DNA from: Methylotenera sp.
GTDB taxonomy: Bacteria; Pseudomonadota; Gammaproteobacteria; Burkholderiales; Methylophilaceae
DNA: 42,234 nucleotides
NCBI GenBank assembly: GCA_030655015.1
Contig: JAURWJ010000032.1
Location: 1-42,234 of the forward strand
Reading direction: 5' to 3'
The position numbers and the translations under genes are program-made. The notes under the pieces were generated by a model. That model ran no database searches and was not told the origin of the DNA. It worked only from the letters and a program-made list of their open reading frames with translations. Shown piece after piece: positions 36,533 through 42,234 of the stretch (the first letter of the stretch is position 1; the number at the start of each line of letters is the position of its first letter).

Positions 36533-36970
36533 TCATTTATAAACTGGTGGATTTGTTGGTTGAATACTGTTTTCTTGGCACCAATCTAACAATGCTTTAT
36601 TGATAGCTTCGTTTTCAAAAACGTACCATGTTTCGAGCTGGCCTCGCTCTTCTAACAAATCTTTAAAACGACGATACGCACCTTTTTTCCTAAAGTAACT
36701 GGCTACAGTGTTGTAGTCGTCTGGTAGCTCTTGATCAATAAAAGCCATCGCGAGACCTTGTCCTAGCCCAAGATCTTTTTTGTGCGGAACTGCGATGTAA
36801 AGGTCGGAGATTTCTATATCTTCTGGCGTATCGGGTTCTAGGTCTACTTCGCTGGAAATCCAATAGATGGTTCCAGTAACTTGGCAAATATAAGCCTCTT
36901 CATCACCAATTGTGTTGGCACTCACAAATTCCAAGGCATTAAGTAATTCATCAAAGTCCACATTAAGCAT
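36533..36970 (-). CDS. UPF0158 family protein
   Basis: This 145-residue soluble, acidic protein matches the UPF0158 pattern: an N-terminal helix LNVDFDELLNALEFVS, a short beta region around TGTIYWISSEVDLEPDTPED, and the conserved ASYFRKKGAYRRFKDLLEER with W and F positions near the end. The function is unknown. It lies 74 bp beyond the last recognised cassette gene, on the same strand, with core-box-like words ACCTAAC and AGCTAAC between them. It may therefore be a cassette whose attC has decayed, or simply the first chromosomal gene. Confidence 0.75.
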   Translation of the reverse strand: MLNVDFDELLNALEFVSANTIGDEEAYICQVTGTIYWISSEVDLEPDTPEDIEISDLYIAVPHKKDLGLGQGLAMAFIDQELPDDYNTVASYFRKKGAYRRFKDLLEERGQLETWYVFENEAINKALLDWCQENSIQPTNPPVYK

Positions 36971-37043
36971 AATGTTTAATATCCAAATTGATATGTTAGC
37001 TATTAGTAGGTTAGGTCGATGTGTCTACTTTTTTAAGGCAAGA

Positions 37044-37901
37044 TCAGCGTCCCACTCGACCGCAATGTTCTGCCTTGCCTAATAGATTGCATAGTTCAGG
37101 TACCGCCTGGTACAGGCATGAATAGTGCGACAGTCCGCTGAATATTTTGGTCGAGGTACAACCGGGAATCGCTGACTTCAAGTACTCAGCCATCAGTGGT
37201 GGCGACCAGTTATCTTCGGCACCGTGCCAAATATGAGTATTGACGGATACCTCAGCGAGCGCCGTTTTCCATGGCCGCACATAAAGACCAATATCTCTTG
37301 CGTAGCCGCGGACGCGGCCAATAAAGCAGACCTTCAACACCTCAGTGATGCCAGTGCGAAACTCACGGTTGGCGGCCAATGCTTTATCTTCGCCAGCGGC
37401 GCTGGCAAACAACAAGCGAAATAAGGCCTTGGGGAAAAGCCAAGCGAGCAATCCTTGCCAGTATGACAACAAAACGAACAAGGCCGATGCAGCTTTTGCC
37501 AACTTAAAAACCTGCTTGCCCGCCATGGCTTCAAGATAATTGCCAGCCTCTAGCGGCGCAGCCGCAGAAACCAAATGCAGGCTTCCGACCCCATTGGTCA
37601 TGTAACGGAAGGTCTGTAGCGCAATAAATGCACCGATTGAAAATCCAACGACATCTACTTGCTTTCCGGAGGCAATTCTTGAAATCTCCGCAGCTAGAAG
37701 TTTGTAATACGCCTCCCCATTAAAGGACGGGTCGACGGAAAACCGGTCTAAACAAATAAACGTCAGGCCGTGATTTTTTCCTTCCAGATCGAAAATGCTA
37801 CATTCATCCGGCGCTCCAGGCGCGCCATGAAAATAGACCACGATGCGTCCATCGTCGGAGCCGAACTGACTAAATTTCAAAGGCTTCTCCATTTTATGCA
37901 T
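37044..37901 (-). CDS. Cassette 6: alpha/beta hydrolase
   Basis: This alpha/beta-hydrolase-fold protein of 285 residues has the oxyanion motif YFHGAPGAPDE, nucleophile Ser88 in VVGFSIGAFIAL, Asp230 in WHGAEDNWSP and His259 in GLSHYSCL, so the triad is complete. There is no signal peptide. The substrate is unknown; haloperoxidase- and esterase-like relatives are all possible. The first ATG lies inside the R' box of the upstream attC (GTTATGC); a second ATG three codons later (MEKPLKF) is an equally good start. It is the last cassette, and its own attC is not recognisable. Confidence 0.85.
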   Translation of the reverse strand: MHKMEKPLKFSQFGSDDGRIVVYFHGAPGAPDECSIFDLEGKNHGLTFICLDRFSVDPSFNGEAYYKLLAAEISRIASGKQVDVVGFSIGAFIALQTFRYMTNGVGSLHLVSAAAPLEAGNYLEAMAGKQVFKLAKAASALFVLLSYWQGLLAWLFPKALFRLLFASAAGEDKALAANREFRTGITEVLKVCFIGRVRGYARDIGLYVRPWKTALAEVSVNTHIWHGAEDNWSPPLMAEYLKSAIPGCTSTKIFSGLSHYSCLYQAVPELCNLLGKAEHCGRVGR

Positions 37902-37960
37902 AACGTAAAATTAACCGGCTCCGCGCTTTTGCGGAGTCCGGGTTGAATGTCGGGTTAGGC
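37898..37960 (-). repeat. attC site of cassette 5 (63 bp)
   Basis: Read in gene direction it has R'' GCCTAAC and R' GTTATGC. The arms AACCCGGACTCCGC and GCGGAGCCGGTT pair with extra unpaired bases, as in folded attC sites. It is nearly identical (60 of 63) to the site at 38704. Confidence 0.9.
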
Positions 37961-37967
37961 GATAGAA

Positions 37968-38696
37968 TCACTTGGCTACCTCCTTGCTGTTGAGTTTTAC
38001 TTCCTCGTAGGTGGCAACCTCTTTCCAGTAAATGTGCCCGTTCCCCATGTCAACCTCTTGAGTATAGAAAAGGCGCTCGTATGGTTCACCCTTGTGCGCA
38101 AAGTGGCAGAAGATGTGTGGGAGGTAATAATACTCGTCACCATCAACATTCATGGTCTCGATGAAGTCATAAGGAATTTCACCCGTGAGCATTGCGTTTA
38201 GTTCGCCACGCTCCCCAGCTTTGTAGTCGGCCTTGCGCAAGCCTTGGGGGCTTTCGATCAAGCCTTCCCACCCAAGGCCGACCTTTATCCCCTTGTGATA
38301 GGTGTCGAGCAAGCCGACCTTAAACCAAGGGGAAATGCCTTTTGTTTCCTGTGAATTAGGATAGTCATCAAGGCGATTTACGTGTCGAATGATTACATCC
38401 TTTCGCAGTTTCTCTCGCCTGCACCGCTGTATCTCCTCTTCAAATTGCTGACGCAATGAGTCGTGATGATGCACCCGTTCAGATGGCGTGCGGAGAACAC
38501 CCTCAGTGCGAAAGAGGCGGCCTTCATATCTGCGATAAGCCTCAGTCGCGACTAAGAGCAGACCTGTTACAGCGAGGAAGGGTTCATATGAGCCGTTCGG
38601 ATTCACCATCCAGAGTACGCCAAGTACGACCGACATACCGAAGGCAAAAGCTTCTATCGCAACGATGGCTAAAACGCGCTTCGGGATGTCAGGCAT
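37968..38696 (-). CDS. Cassette 5: membrane-anchored protein of unknown function
   Basis: This 242-residue protein is not recognised. It has two N-terminal hydrophobic segments (about 7-30 and 38-50) and then a charged soluble region (EEEIQRCRREKLRKDVIIRH). The C-terminal half is rich in aromatic residues, with GDEYYYLPHIFCHFAHKGEP and YFYTQ-like strands suggesting a beta-sheet domain. The gene stops 8 bp before its attC and starts close to the next one. Integron cassettes often encode such orphan proteins. Confidence 0.8.
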   Translation of the reverse strand: MPDIPKRVLAIVAIEAFAFGMSVVLGVLWMVNPNGSYEPFLAVTGLLLVATEAYRRYEGRLFRTEGVLRTPSERVHHHDSLRQQFEEEIQRCRREKLRKDVIIRHVNRLDDYPNSQETKGISPWFKVGLLDTYHKGIKVGLGWEGLIESPQGLRKADYKAGERGELNAMLTGEIPYDFIETMNVDGDEYYYLPHIFCHFAHKGEPYERLFYTQEVDMGNGHIYWKEVATYEEVKLNSKEVAK

Positions 38697-38703
38697 TTCT
38701 ATC

Positions 38704-38766
38704 GCCTAACGTAAAATCAACCGGCTCCGCGCTTTTGCGGAGTCCGGGTTGAATGTCGGGTTAGCC
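38704..38766 (-). repeat. attC site of cassette 4 (63 bp)
   Basis: R'' GGCTAAC contains the stop codon of the cassette 4 gene; R' is GTTAGGC. It has the same stem as the site at 37898, differing at three positions. Confidence 0.92.
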
Positions 38767-39519
38767 ACCTTTTCGCCCGAAGATTCGAACTAGGTGGCGC
38801 ATAAAGCAAGACGTGATTTCAAAAATAAAGTCCACCTCTTGCTCTACGACAGCGGCATCGTGCTTTACATAGGTGTTCTGATACTTCGCGTAATATTCGA
38901 TTAACTTTACGAACATGTTTGCTAGCTCAGGCGACCCATCACGCTCTTTAATAAAAACGCCAAGCGGTTGCAACTGATTCTCCAGCGACTTGTGATTTTC
39001 AAGAAGCTCATGGAGAAGCGTTTCAAGTGCAAGGCGCAGGTCATCAAGAACATTGCGATCAAAAATGCCGTGTGACAACTTCGACTCAGCCTGGATGTAG
39101 AGATCGAGCGATTTTGGGATGGCACTTAACCAATGTTTTGTTTCTTCGACAAGGGCTTGATTAAGGTCGTTTGGATTCGCCTCACTGCTCAAATGGCTGT
39201 ACCTTGTGAATAGCTGAACCTTGAGCTTGTTTGCGGCAGTGGGGTTCAGCTTTTGTACGGTGTCGTGGTCGCAAAGTTCGCGGATGATCTTATAACGCCA
39301 CTGCGACGGAAACGCGGCAATGTTTTCCGCGAGAGCTGTGCGCTTGTTGATTCCTTGTTTTTCGAATGGGTAGGAGCTGTGCGGAATGTCGACATCGGCA
39401 TCGACCGCATAAGCGGAAGTTAACTTAACAATCTGCCCGCCGCTGAGACCCAGATTTGTATCTCCGAGAATGTCGGATGCGTGGATTACAAAGACCATCG
39501 GCATGTCATCGGAGCGCAT
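38761..39519 (-). CDS. Cassette 4: AbiJ/HEPN-like protein, possible phage defence
   Basis: This 252-residue soluble protein is probably two-domain. The N-terminal part (FVIHASDILGDTNLGLSGGQ, then NKRTALAENIAAFP and YKIIRELCDHD) resembles the N-terminal domains seen in AbiJ-type abortive-infection proteins. The C-terminal half (LDDLRLALETLLHELLENHK, ELANMFVKLIEYYAKYQNTY, VKHDAAVVEQEVDFIFEI) resembles the helical Abi_C/HEPN-like domain. The HEPN RNase signature R-x4-6-H is not exact: the KYQNTYVKHD segment has Lys where Arg is expected. Both comparisons are from memory. The stop codon lies inside the attC R'' box. Confidence 0.7.
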   Translation of the reverse strand: MRSDDMPMVFVIHASDILGDTNLGLSGGQIVKLTSAYAVDADVDIPHSSYPFEKQGINKRTALAENIAAFPSQWRYKIIRELCDHDTVQKLNPTAANKLKVQLFTRYSHLSSEANPNDLNQALVEETKHWLSAIPKSLDLYIQAESKLSHGIFDRNVLDDLRLALETLLHELLENHKSLENQLQPLGVFIKERDGSPELANMFVKLIEYYAKYQNTYVKHDAAVVEQEVDFIFEITSCFMRHLVRIFGRKGG

Positions 39520-39531
39520 AGGGTTGTAAGT

Positions 39532-39594
39532 GGCTAACGTGGAGCTAAGGGGCGCCGCGCTTTTGCGGCGTCCCGCTTGAGCGTAGGGTTAGCT
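39532..39594 (-). repeat. attC site of cassette 3 (63 bp)
   Basis: R'' AGCTAAC overlaps the stop of the cassette 3 gene; R' is GTTAGCC. The central stem is GACGCCGC/GCGGCGCC with the AAAAGC tip also found in the other short sites. Confidence 0.92.
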
Positions 39595-40290
39595 CTCATT
39601 ATCTTTGCCTCGTAGAGCTCTAAAATATGTACCATATTCTGATTCATCGATTTCTTTAAGAAAAGAGTCTCGAGTTTCGGCCTGTAGCCCTGTGCACATG
39701 TTGTCGAACCCCCTGACAATTAAGAAAATGCCAGCAGTCAATATTACGATGAATATTTGTGAGCTCCACAAAACTGGATCTGCGTTTTCAGGGATATTTC
39801 GTAAAGCGACAACTAAACCGGTTACCGCCTCTGTTAGACCGAAAAAAAATCGAACATGGAGGCGAAACAAAAATAGCGCATAGCCCAAGCCGGCCACCAC
39901 GACACCGATAAATGCAACGAAAAGTCCTCGTGGAGGAGATTGGTGCTCGACCCATATATAACCGTCTTGTAAAGCTCCCCAAATTCCGTAGTACACGACG
40001 GTTAGAGCAATGATCGCTAACGGCAAATATAGGACGGGGAGTAGAAATAAATGAATATTGAACTTAGGGAGACCAAAAATCGACCATCTCATTGAAAAAA
40101 AACCATAGGAGATAATCGCTAGAAAGACAGCAATTGGAAAAGACTCCTCAAAGAACTCATTGGGAGTACGATGAAAAATGGTGTACAAGACAGCTACCAA
40201 AATTAATGGCGCGACTATGGGTGGCTTCTTAATGAGGCTTTTAGCAATCTGCTGGATTCGCTTGCGTGCGGATGTAGCTAGACTATGCAT
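39589..40290 (-). CDS. Cassette 3: multi-pass membrane protein of unknown function
   Basis: This is a 233-residue membrane protein. At least five hydrophobic helices can be seen: PPIVAPLILVAVLYTIF, SFPIAVFLAIISYGFF, LFLLPVLYLPLAIIALTVVY, LFVAFIGVVVAGLGYALFLF and SQIFIVILTAGIFLIV. The C-terminal tail of about 45 residues is charged and cytosolic. The N-terminus is basic (MHSLATSARKRIQQ). No family was recognised. The ATG stands six bases from the upstream attC core box. Confidence 0.78.
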   Translation of the reverse strand: MHSLATSARKRIQQIAKSLIKKPPIVAPLILVAVLYTIFHRTPNEFFEESFPIAVFLAIISYGFFSMRWSIFGLPKFNIHLFLLPVLYLPLAIIALTVVYYGIWGALQDGYIWVEHQSPPRGLFVAFIGVVVAGLGYALFLFRLHVRFFFGLTEAVTGLVVALRNIPENADPVLWSSQIFIVILTAGIFLIVRGFDNMCTGLQAETRDSFLKEIDESEYGTYFRALRGKDNES

Positions 40291-40295
40291 ATGAG

Positions 40296-40373
40296 AGCTA
40301 ACGTGGAGCTAAGGGGCGCGCCGAAGGCGCGTCCCAGCGACCAAAGGGAGCGAACTTGAGCGCAGGGTTAGAA
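40296..40373 (-). repeat. attC site of cassette 2 (78 bp)
   Basis: R'' TTCTAAC and R' GTTAGCT bound a longer site. The GGGGCGCGCC/GGCGCGTCCC stem sits off-centre, and about 15 extra bases give an additional small stem. One side shares AGCTAACGTGGAGCTAAGGG with the site at 39532, give or take its first bases. Confidence 0.88.
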
Positions 40374-40382
40374 CATATAAGC

Positions 40383-41054
40383 TCATTTTACAAAAAGCCC
40401 AATTATGGAAACGATAACTGCAATAGCTGCAGTGAGAAGAGTAAGTTCTGGCATAAATTTGCGGAGAATTGACTCAATTGGCCGTACTTGCAGAACTGCA
40501 TTTGGGAGTGTGCGCGAGGGAGCAAAATAGATAACTGAACAGACCAACCAGATTAGCGTTAAAGGCAACCACCAGTATGGATGAGAGTTCAAGGGGGCGA
40601 ATTTAGTCGATGATAGGACCGAGAAGATTACTGGAGAAAACACGGCGATGATATATATGGGCCATCCGGTTATTCCGCTATACCAGCGACGATTAGAAGA
40701 TATGAACGTAACAACAATCTCAACAACTCCAGCACACCACGCTTCACTATCAGATTCAGCCATTACTTTTGGCGCAGAGCTAAAAATACCACCGCTTCGC
40801 ACTGTGCAATCTTTGGTGTAAGAAGAGTCGCCAACGGTGAGACGAAAATCAACTACCTCAGAAGGCAGATCAGAACAGGCGCGGATTTCATCTACGCTCG
40901 AGAAGTCGTATTGAGTATTTTTAAGTTCGATGTGGACCCTAACTTTGGGATCTTCACCAAACTCTGGAATCAATTTCCCAATCAGAGCTTCAAATGCTGC
41001 AAGGTCTAATCTAAAGGCCGGCAAACGCTTTTCTCGGGATACTCTTTTTTTCAT
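40383..41054 (-). CDS. Cassette 2: membrane protein of unknown function
   Basis: This 223-residue protein has a soluble N-terminal half (about 130 residues, including LDLAAFEALIGKLIPEFGED and VVDFRLTVGDSSYTKDCTV) and three C-terminal hydrophobic segments (WPIYIIAVFSPVIFSVLSS, WWLPLTLIWLVCSVIYF, LLTAAIAVIVSIIGLFV). No family was recognised. An upstream GTG would add two residues, but the ATG at 41054 has a properly spaced AAAAGG ribosome site and is preferred. Confidence 0.78.
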   Translation of the reverse strand: MKKRVSREKRLPAFRLDLAAFEALIGKLIPEFGEDPKVRVHIELKNTQYDFSSVDEIRACSDLPSEVVDFRLTVGDSSYTKDCTVRSGGIFSSAPKVMAESDSEAWCAGVVEIVVTFISSNRRWYSGITGWPIYIIAVFSPVIFSVLSSTKFAPLNSHPYWWLPLTLIWLVCSVIYFAPSRTLPNAVLQVRPIESILRKFMPELTLLTAAIAVIVSIIGLFVK

Positions 41055-41071
41055 AGTCACGACCTTTTGAG

Positions 41072-41134
41072 TTCTAACGTAAAAGTAAGGGGCTGCGCGC
41101 TTTTGCGCAGTCCCGCTTAACTGCTGGGTTAGGT
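41072..41134 (-). repeat. attC site of cassette 1 (63 bp)
   Basis: R'' ACCTAAC contains the stop codon of the DUF2971 gene; R' is GTTAGAA. The stem GGGACTGCGC/GCGCAGCCCC has one unpaired A, the extrahelical base typical of attC sites. Confidence 0.92.
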
Positions 41135-42070
41135 GCCATCTTTTCTGTGTCCACGCGTTATATCGTTCATGCCTTTGATGTACTCATCAAGAATGCCAGC
41201 ATGTGACAGCATTCGAAATGTATTGCGCTCTGCTGCGTTCAGTTGATGGGATTCTTCGATCTGGCACCACGCACAAAGTTTTGCTCGTCCCTTCAAAGGT
41301 TCCTTGCAAGACGTGCAACAGCGTGTGCTTCGCACAATTGCAGCCCCATCAAAGATGAAAACCTCTCCTGTCCCGGAGCTCAGATGCGGCATTGGCGATG
41401 TCTTTCCAATCTTGACATCGTAGTAGCCGCACCCTAGGTCATCAGCCTTGTCCCGAACCGCGCGAATAGTTTGTTCAGATGCCCTTGAGCCGCAGATCAA
41501 AGCACTCACGCAGGCCTTGGGTACGTCCATGAGTACGATGCTACCGTCTAGTCGAGTTTCCTTGGGGCGTACTATCATTCGGCGTTCTAACTCATAGCTC
41601 CAGCATTTTGCTTTTGTATAGTAGGCAGCACTAAAAACACCATTTTGAAGCATGTAGAGGTAGCGTGGCTTGCCGATTTCGTACGCCCGGTATAAGACGT
41701 CAATAAGCTCATTGCCTGCTGCGTTCTTATAGTCAATATCGCCAAAGCTGCTCTCAGGAAAAGATGTTGCGAGCGCCTCTTCATTAAATTCGATGGCGAA
41801 GCCTTGTGAGTCTTGTGCGTAGTGTGCCCACATCGGAACTACGATAGGCGAACGCGAAAAGCAGGTTGTAGGTCGCTGGGGTAACTTACCGATTACGTCA
41901 GAGTAGAACGCAAGCAGGCTAGGCTTCTGCCTGAAATTGATCGTCAGAAACAGTTCATAAGGATCATTGAAATCCTTCGGATAACCGCATTTCAACGTAA
42001 CGTGCTGCGGCAACGAAAATACTTTGTTTACATAGGATGCCCCTACGTACTTGTAAATGTATTTGCTCAT
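41129..42070 (-). CDS. Cassette 1: DUF2971 protein with zinc-ribbon-like tail
   Basis: DUF2971 is a widespread family of unknown function, frequent in accessory and defence-type islands. The 313-residue protein shows its marks: KDFNDPYELF, VPMWAHYAQDSQGFAIEFNE and KCWSYELERRMIV. Unusually, a C-terminal segment TRCCTSCKEPLKGRAKLCAWC follows the domain and has the CxxC...CxxC spacing of a zinc ribbon. The ATG at 42070 is chosen; the longer GTG-started frame (42094) would begin inside the recombination core box. It is the first cassette, closest to the presumed attI and therefore probably the most recently inserted. Confidence 0.85.
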   Translation of the reverse strand: MSKYIYKYVGASYVNKVFSLPQHVTLKCGYPKDFNDPYELFLTINFRQKPSLLAFYSDVIGKLPQRPTTCFSRSPIVVPMWAHYAQDSQGFAIEFNEEALATSFPESSFGDIDYKNAAGNELIDVLYRAYEIGKPRYLYMLQNGVFSAAYYTKAKCWSYELERRMIVRPKETRLDGSIVLMDVPKACVSALICGSRASEQTIRAVRDKADDLGCGYYDVKIGKTSPMPHLSSGTGEVFIFDGAAIVRSTRCCTSCKEPLKGRAKLCAWCQIEESHQLNAAERNTFRMLSHAGILDEYIKGMNDITRGHRKDGT

Positions 42071-42092
42071 GATGGTCGCAAACTCGCTTGGC

Positions 42093-42115
42093 ACCTAACG
42101 AAGCTGTATAAAAAG
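42093..42115 (-). other. Probable attI junction of the integron
   Basis: A core box GTTAGGT (minus strand; ACCTAAC at 42093-42099) stands before the first cassette, but the bases upstream (TACAGCTTC in gene direction) form no attC-like hairpin. This is what an attI/first-cassette junction looks like. Confirmation needs the integrase gene, which is outside the window. Confidence 0.55.
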
Positions 42116-42188
42116 TATCATATAAGCATCTTGCCTGTGTAACGCGAATGGGTCAATATGACACAACGAAATAGCAATGCGAGCAACC

Positions 42189-42234
42189 ATGGCACGTTAC
42201 AAATACATAGACACCAGCCCACGATTTCTAGCTG
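42189..42234 (+). CDS. Start of a probable IS transposase (3' truncated by window end)
   Basis: Fifteen codons are visible, MARYKYIDTSPRFLA, running off the window. I recall this opening from IS1182-like transposases, but 15 residues is little evidence. It starts only 90 bp from the integron core site and faces away from the array, so an insertion sequence may have landed in or beside attI or the integrase gene. Confidence 0.5.
   Translation, partial: MARYKYIDTSPRFLA

Larger units (their letters stand above)
37010..42099 (-). mobile_element. Integron gene-cassette array (six cassettes)
   Basis: Six minus-strand genes, each a single ORF with almost no 5' leader, are separated by five attC sites whose core boxes touch or overlap the flanking stop codons. 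This is the layout of an integron array. The order from the attI side is: DUF2971, membrane protein, membrane protein, AbiJ/HEPN-like, membrane-anchored unknown, alpha/beta hydrolase. The cassettes look richer in G+C than the neighbouring chromosome. The integrase gene is not in the window. Confidence 0.9.

Noticed and set aside
37968-38696. Treating cassette 5 as a toxin-antitoxin gene
   Set aside because: The cassette contains a single ORF with no partner and no recognisable toxin fold.
37898-41134. CRISPR array
   Set aside because: The repeated units are about 700-960 bp apart with full genes between them, vary in sequence and length, and fold as attC sites. There are no short regular spacers.

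Overview
The window looks like chromosome from a methylotrophic betaproteobacterium of the Methylophilaceae, most like Methylotenera. The reasons are the mxaR-S-A-C-K-L accessory genes of methanol oxidation, the zwf/pgl pair used by ribulose-monophosphate methylotrophs, a betaproteobacterial rpsA-ihfB-lapB-pyrF order, and moderately AT-rich coding sequence. The genus is an inference from gene content; no rRNA or other phylogenetic marker was compared.

Positions 1-36,150 are mostly core genome. In order they hold: rpsA (5' end outside the window), ihfB, lapB, pyrF and comEA; metG (-) and the Fe-S carrier gene apbC/mrp (+); pgl (-), a dienelactone hydrolase and zwf (+); dcd and an Orn/Lys/Arg decarboxylase (+), folA (-); a three-gene GlrK-QseG-GlrR signalling operon followed by an EF-hand protein gene; thyA, thrC, a GIY-YIG gene, hom and alaA (all -); a Mth938-like gene; an EAL phosphodiesterase, fabB and fabA (all -); the mxaRSACKL operon with an extra gene between mxaR and mxaS (+); ygfX (-), ygfZ (+) and a thioredoxin-like gene (-).

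Positions about 36,500-42,100 are accessory DNA: an integron gene-cassette array. Six genes, all on the minus strand, are separated by five attC recombination sites of 63-78 bp. Each site has GTTRRRY/RYYYAAC core boxes and an imperfect hairpin. The array reads from a single core site near 42,093-42,099 (probable attI side) towards lower coordinates. Its cassettes encode a DUF2971 protein with a zinc-ribbon-like tail, two membrane proteins, an AbiJ/HEPN-like protein (possible phage defence), an unknown two-helix membrane protein and an alpha/beta hydrolase. A UPF0158 gene at the far end may be a cassette that has lost its attC. The integrase gene is not in the window; the right edge instead shows the first 15 codons of what looks like an insertion-sequence transposase.

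The two observations I rate most highly are this array and a regulatory circuit at 16,600-18,600. There the sigma-54 activator gene glrR is followed by two GlrR-type upstream sites (TGTC-N10-GACA and TGTC-N10-AACA) and an exact GG-N10-GC sigma-54 promoter driving a secreted EF-hand protein. The mxa operon is also unusual: no mxaF/I is present, the inserted gene is joined to its neighbours by two tiny start/stop-overlapping ORFs, and a 22-bp palindrome overlaps the predicted -35 box.
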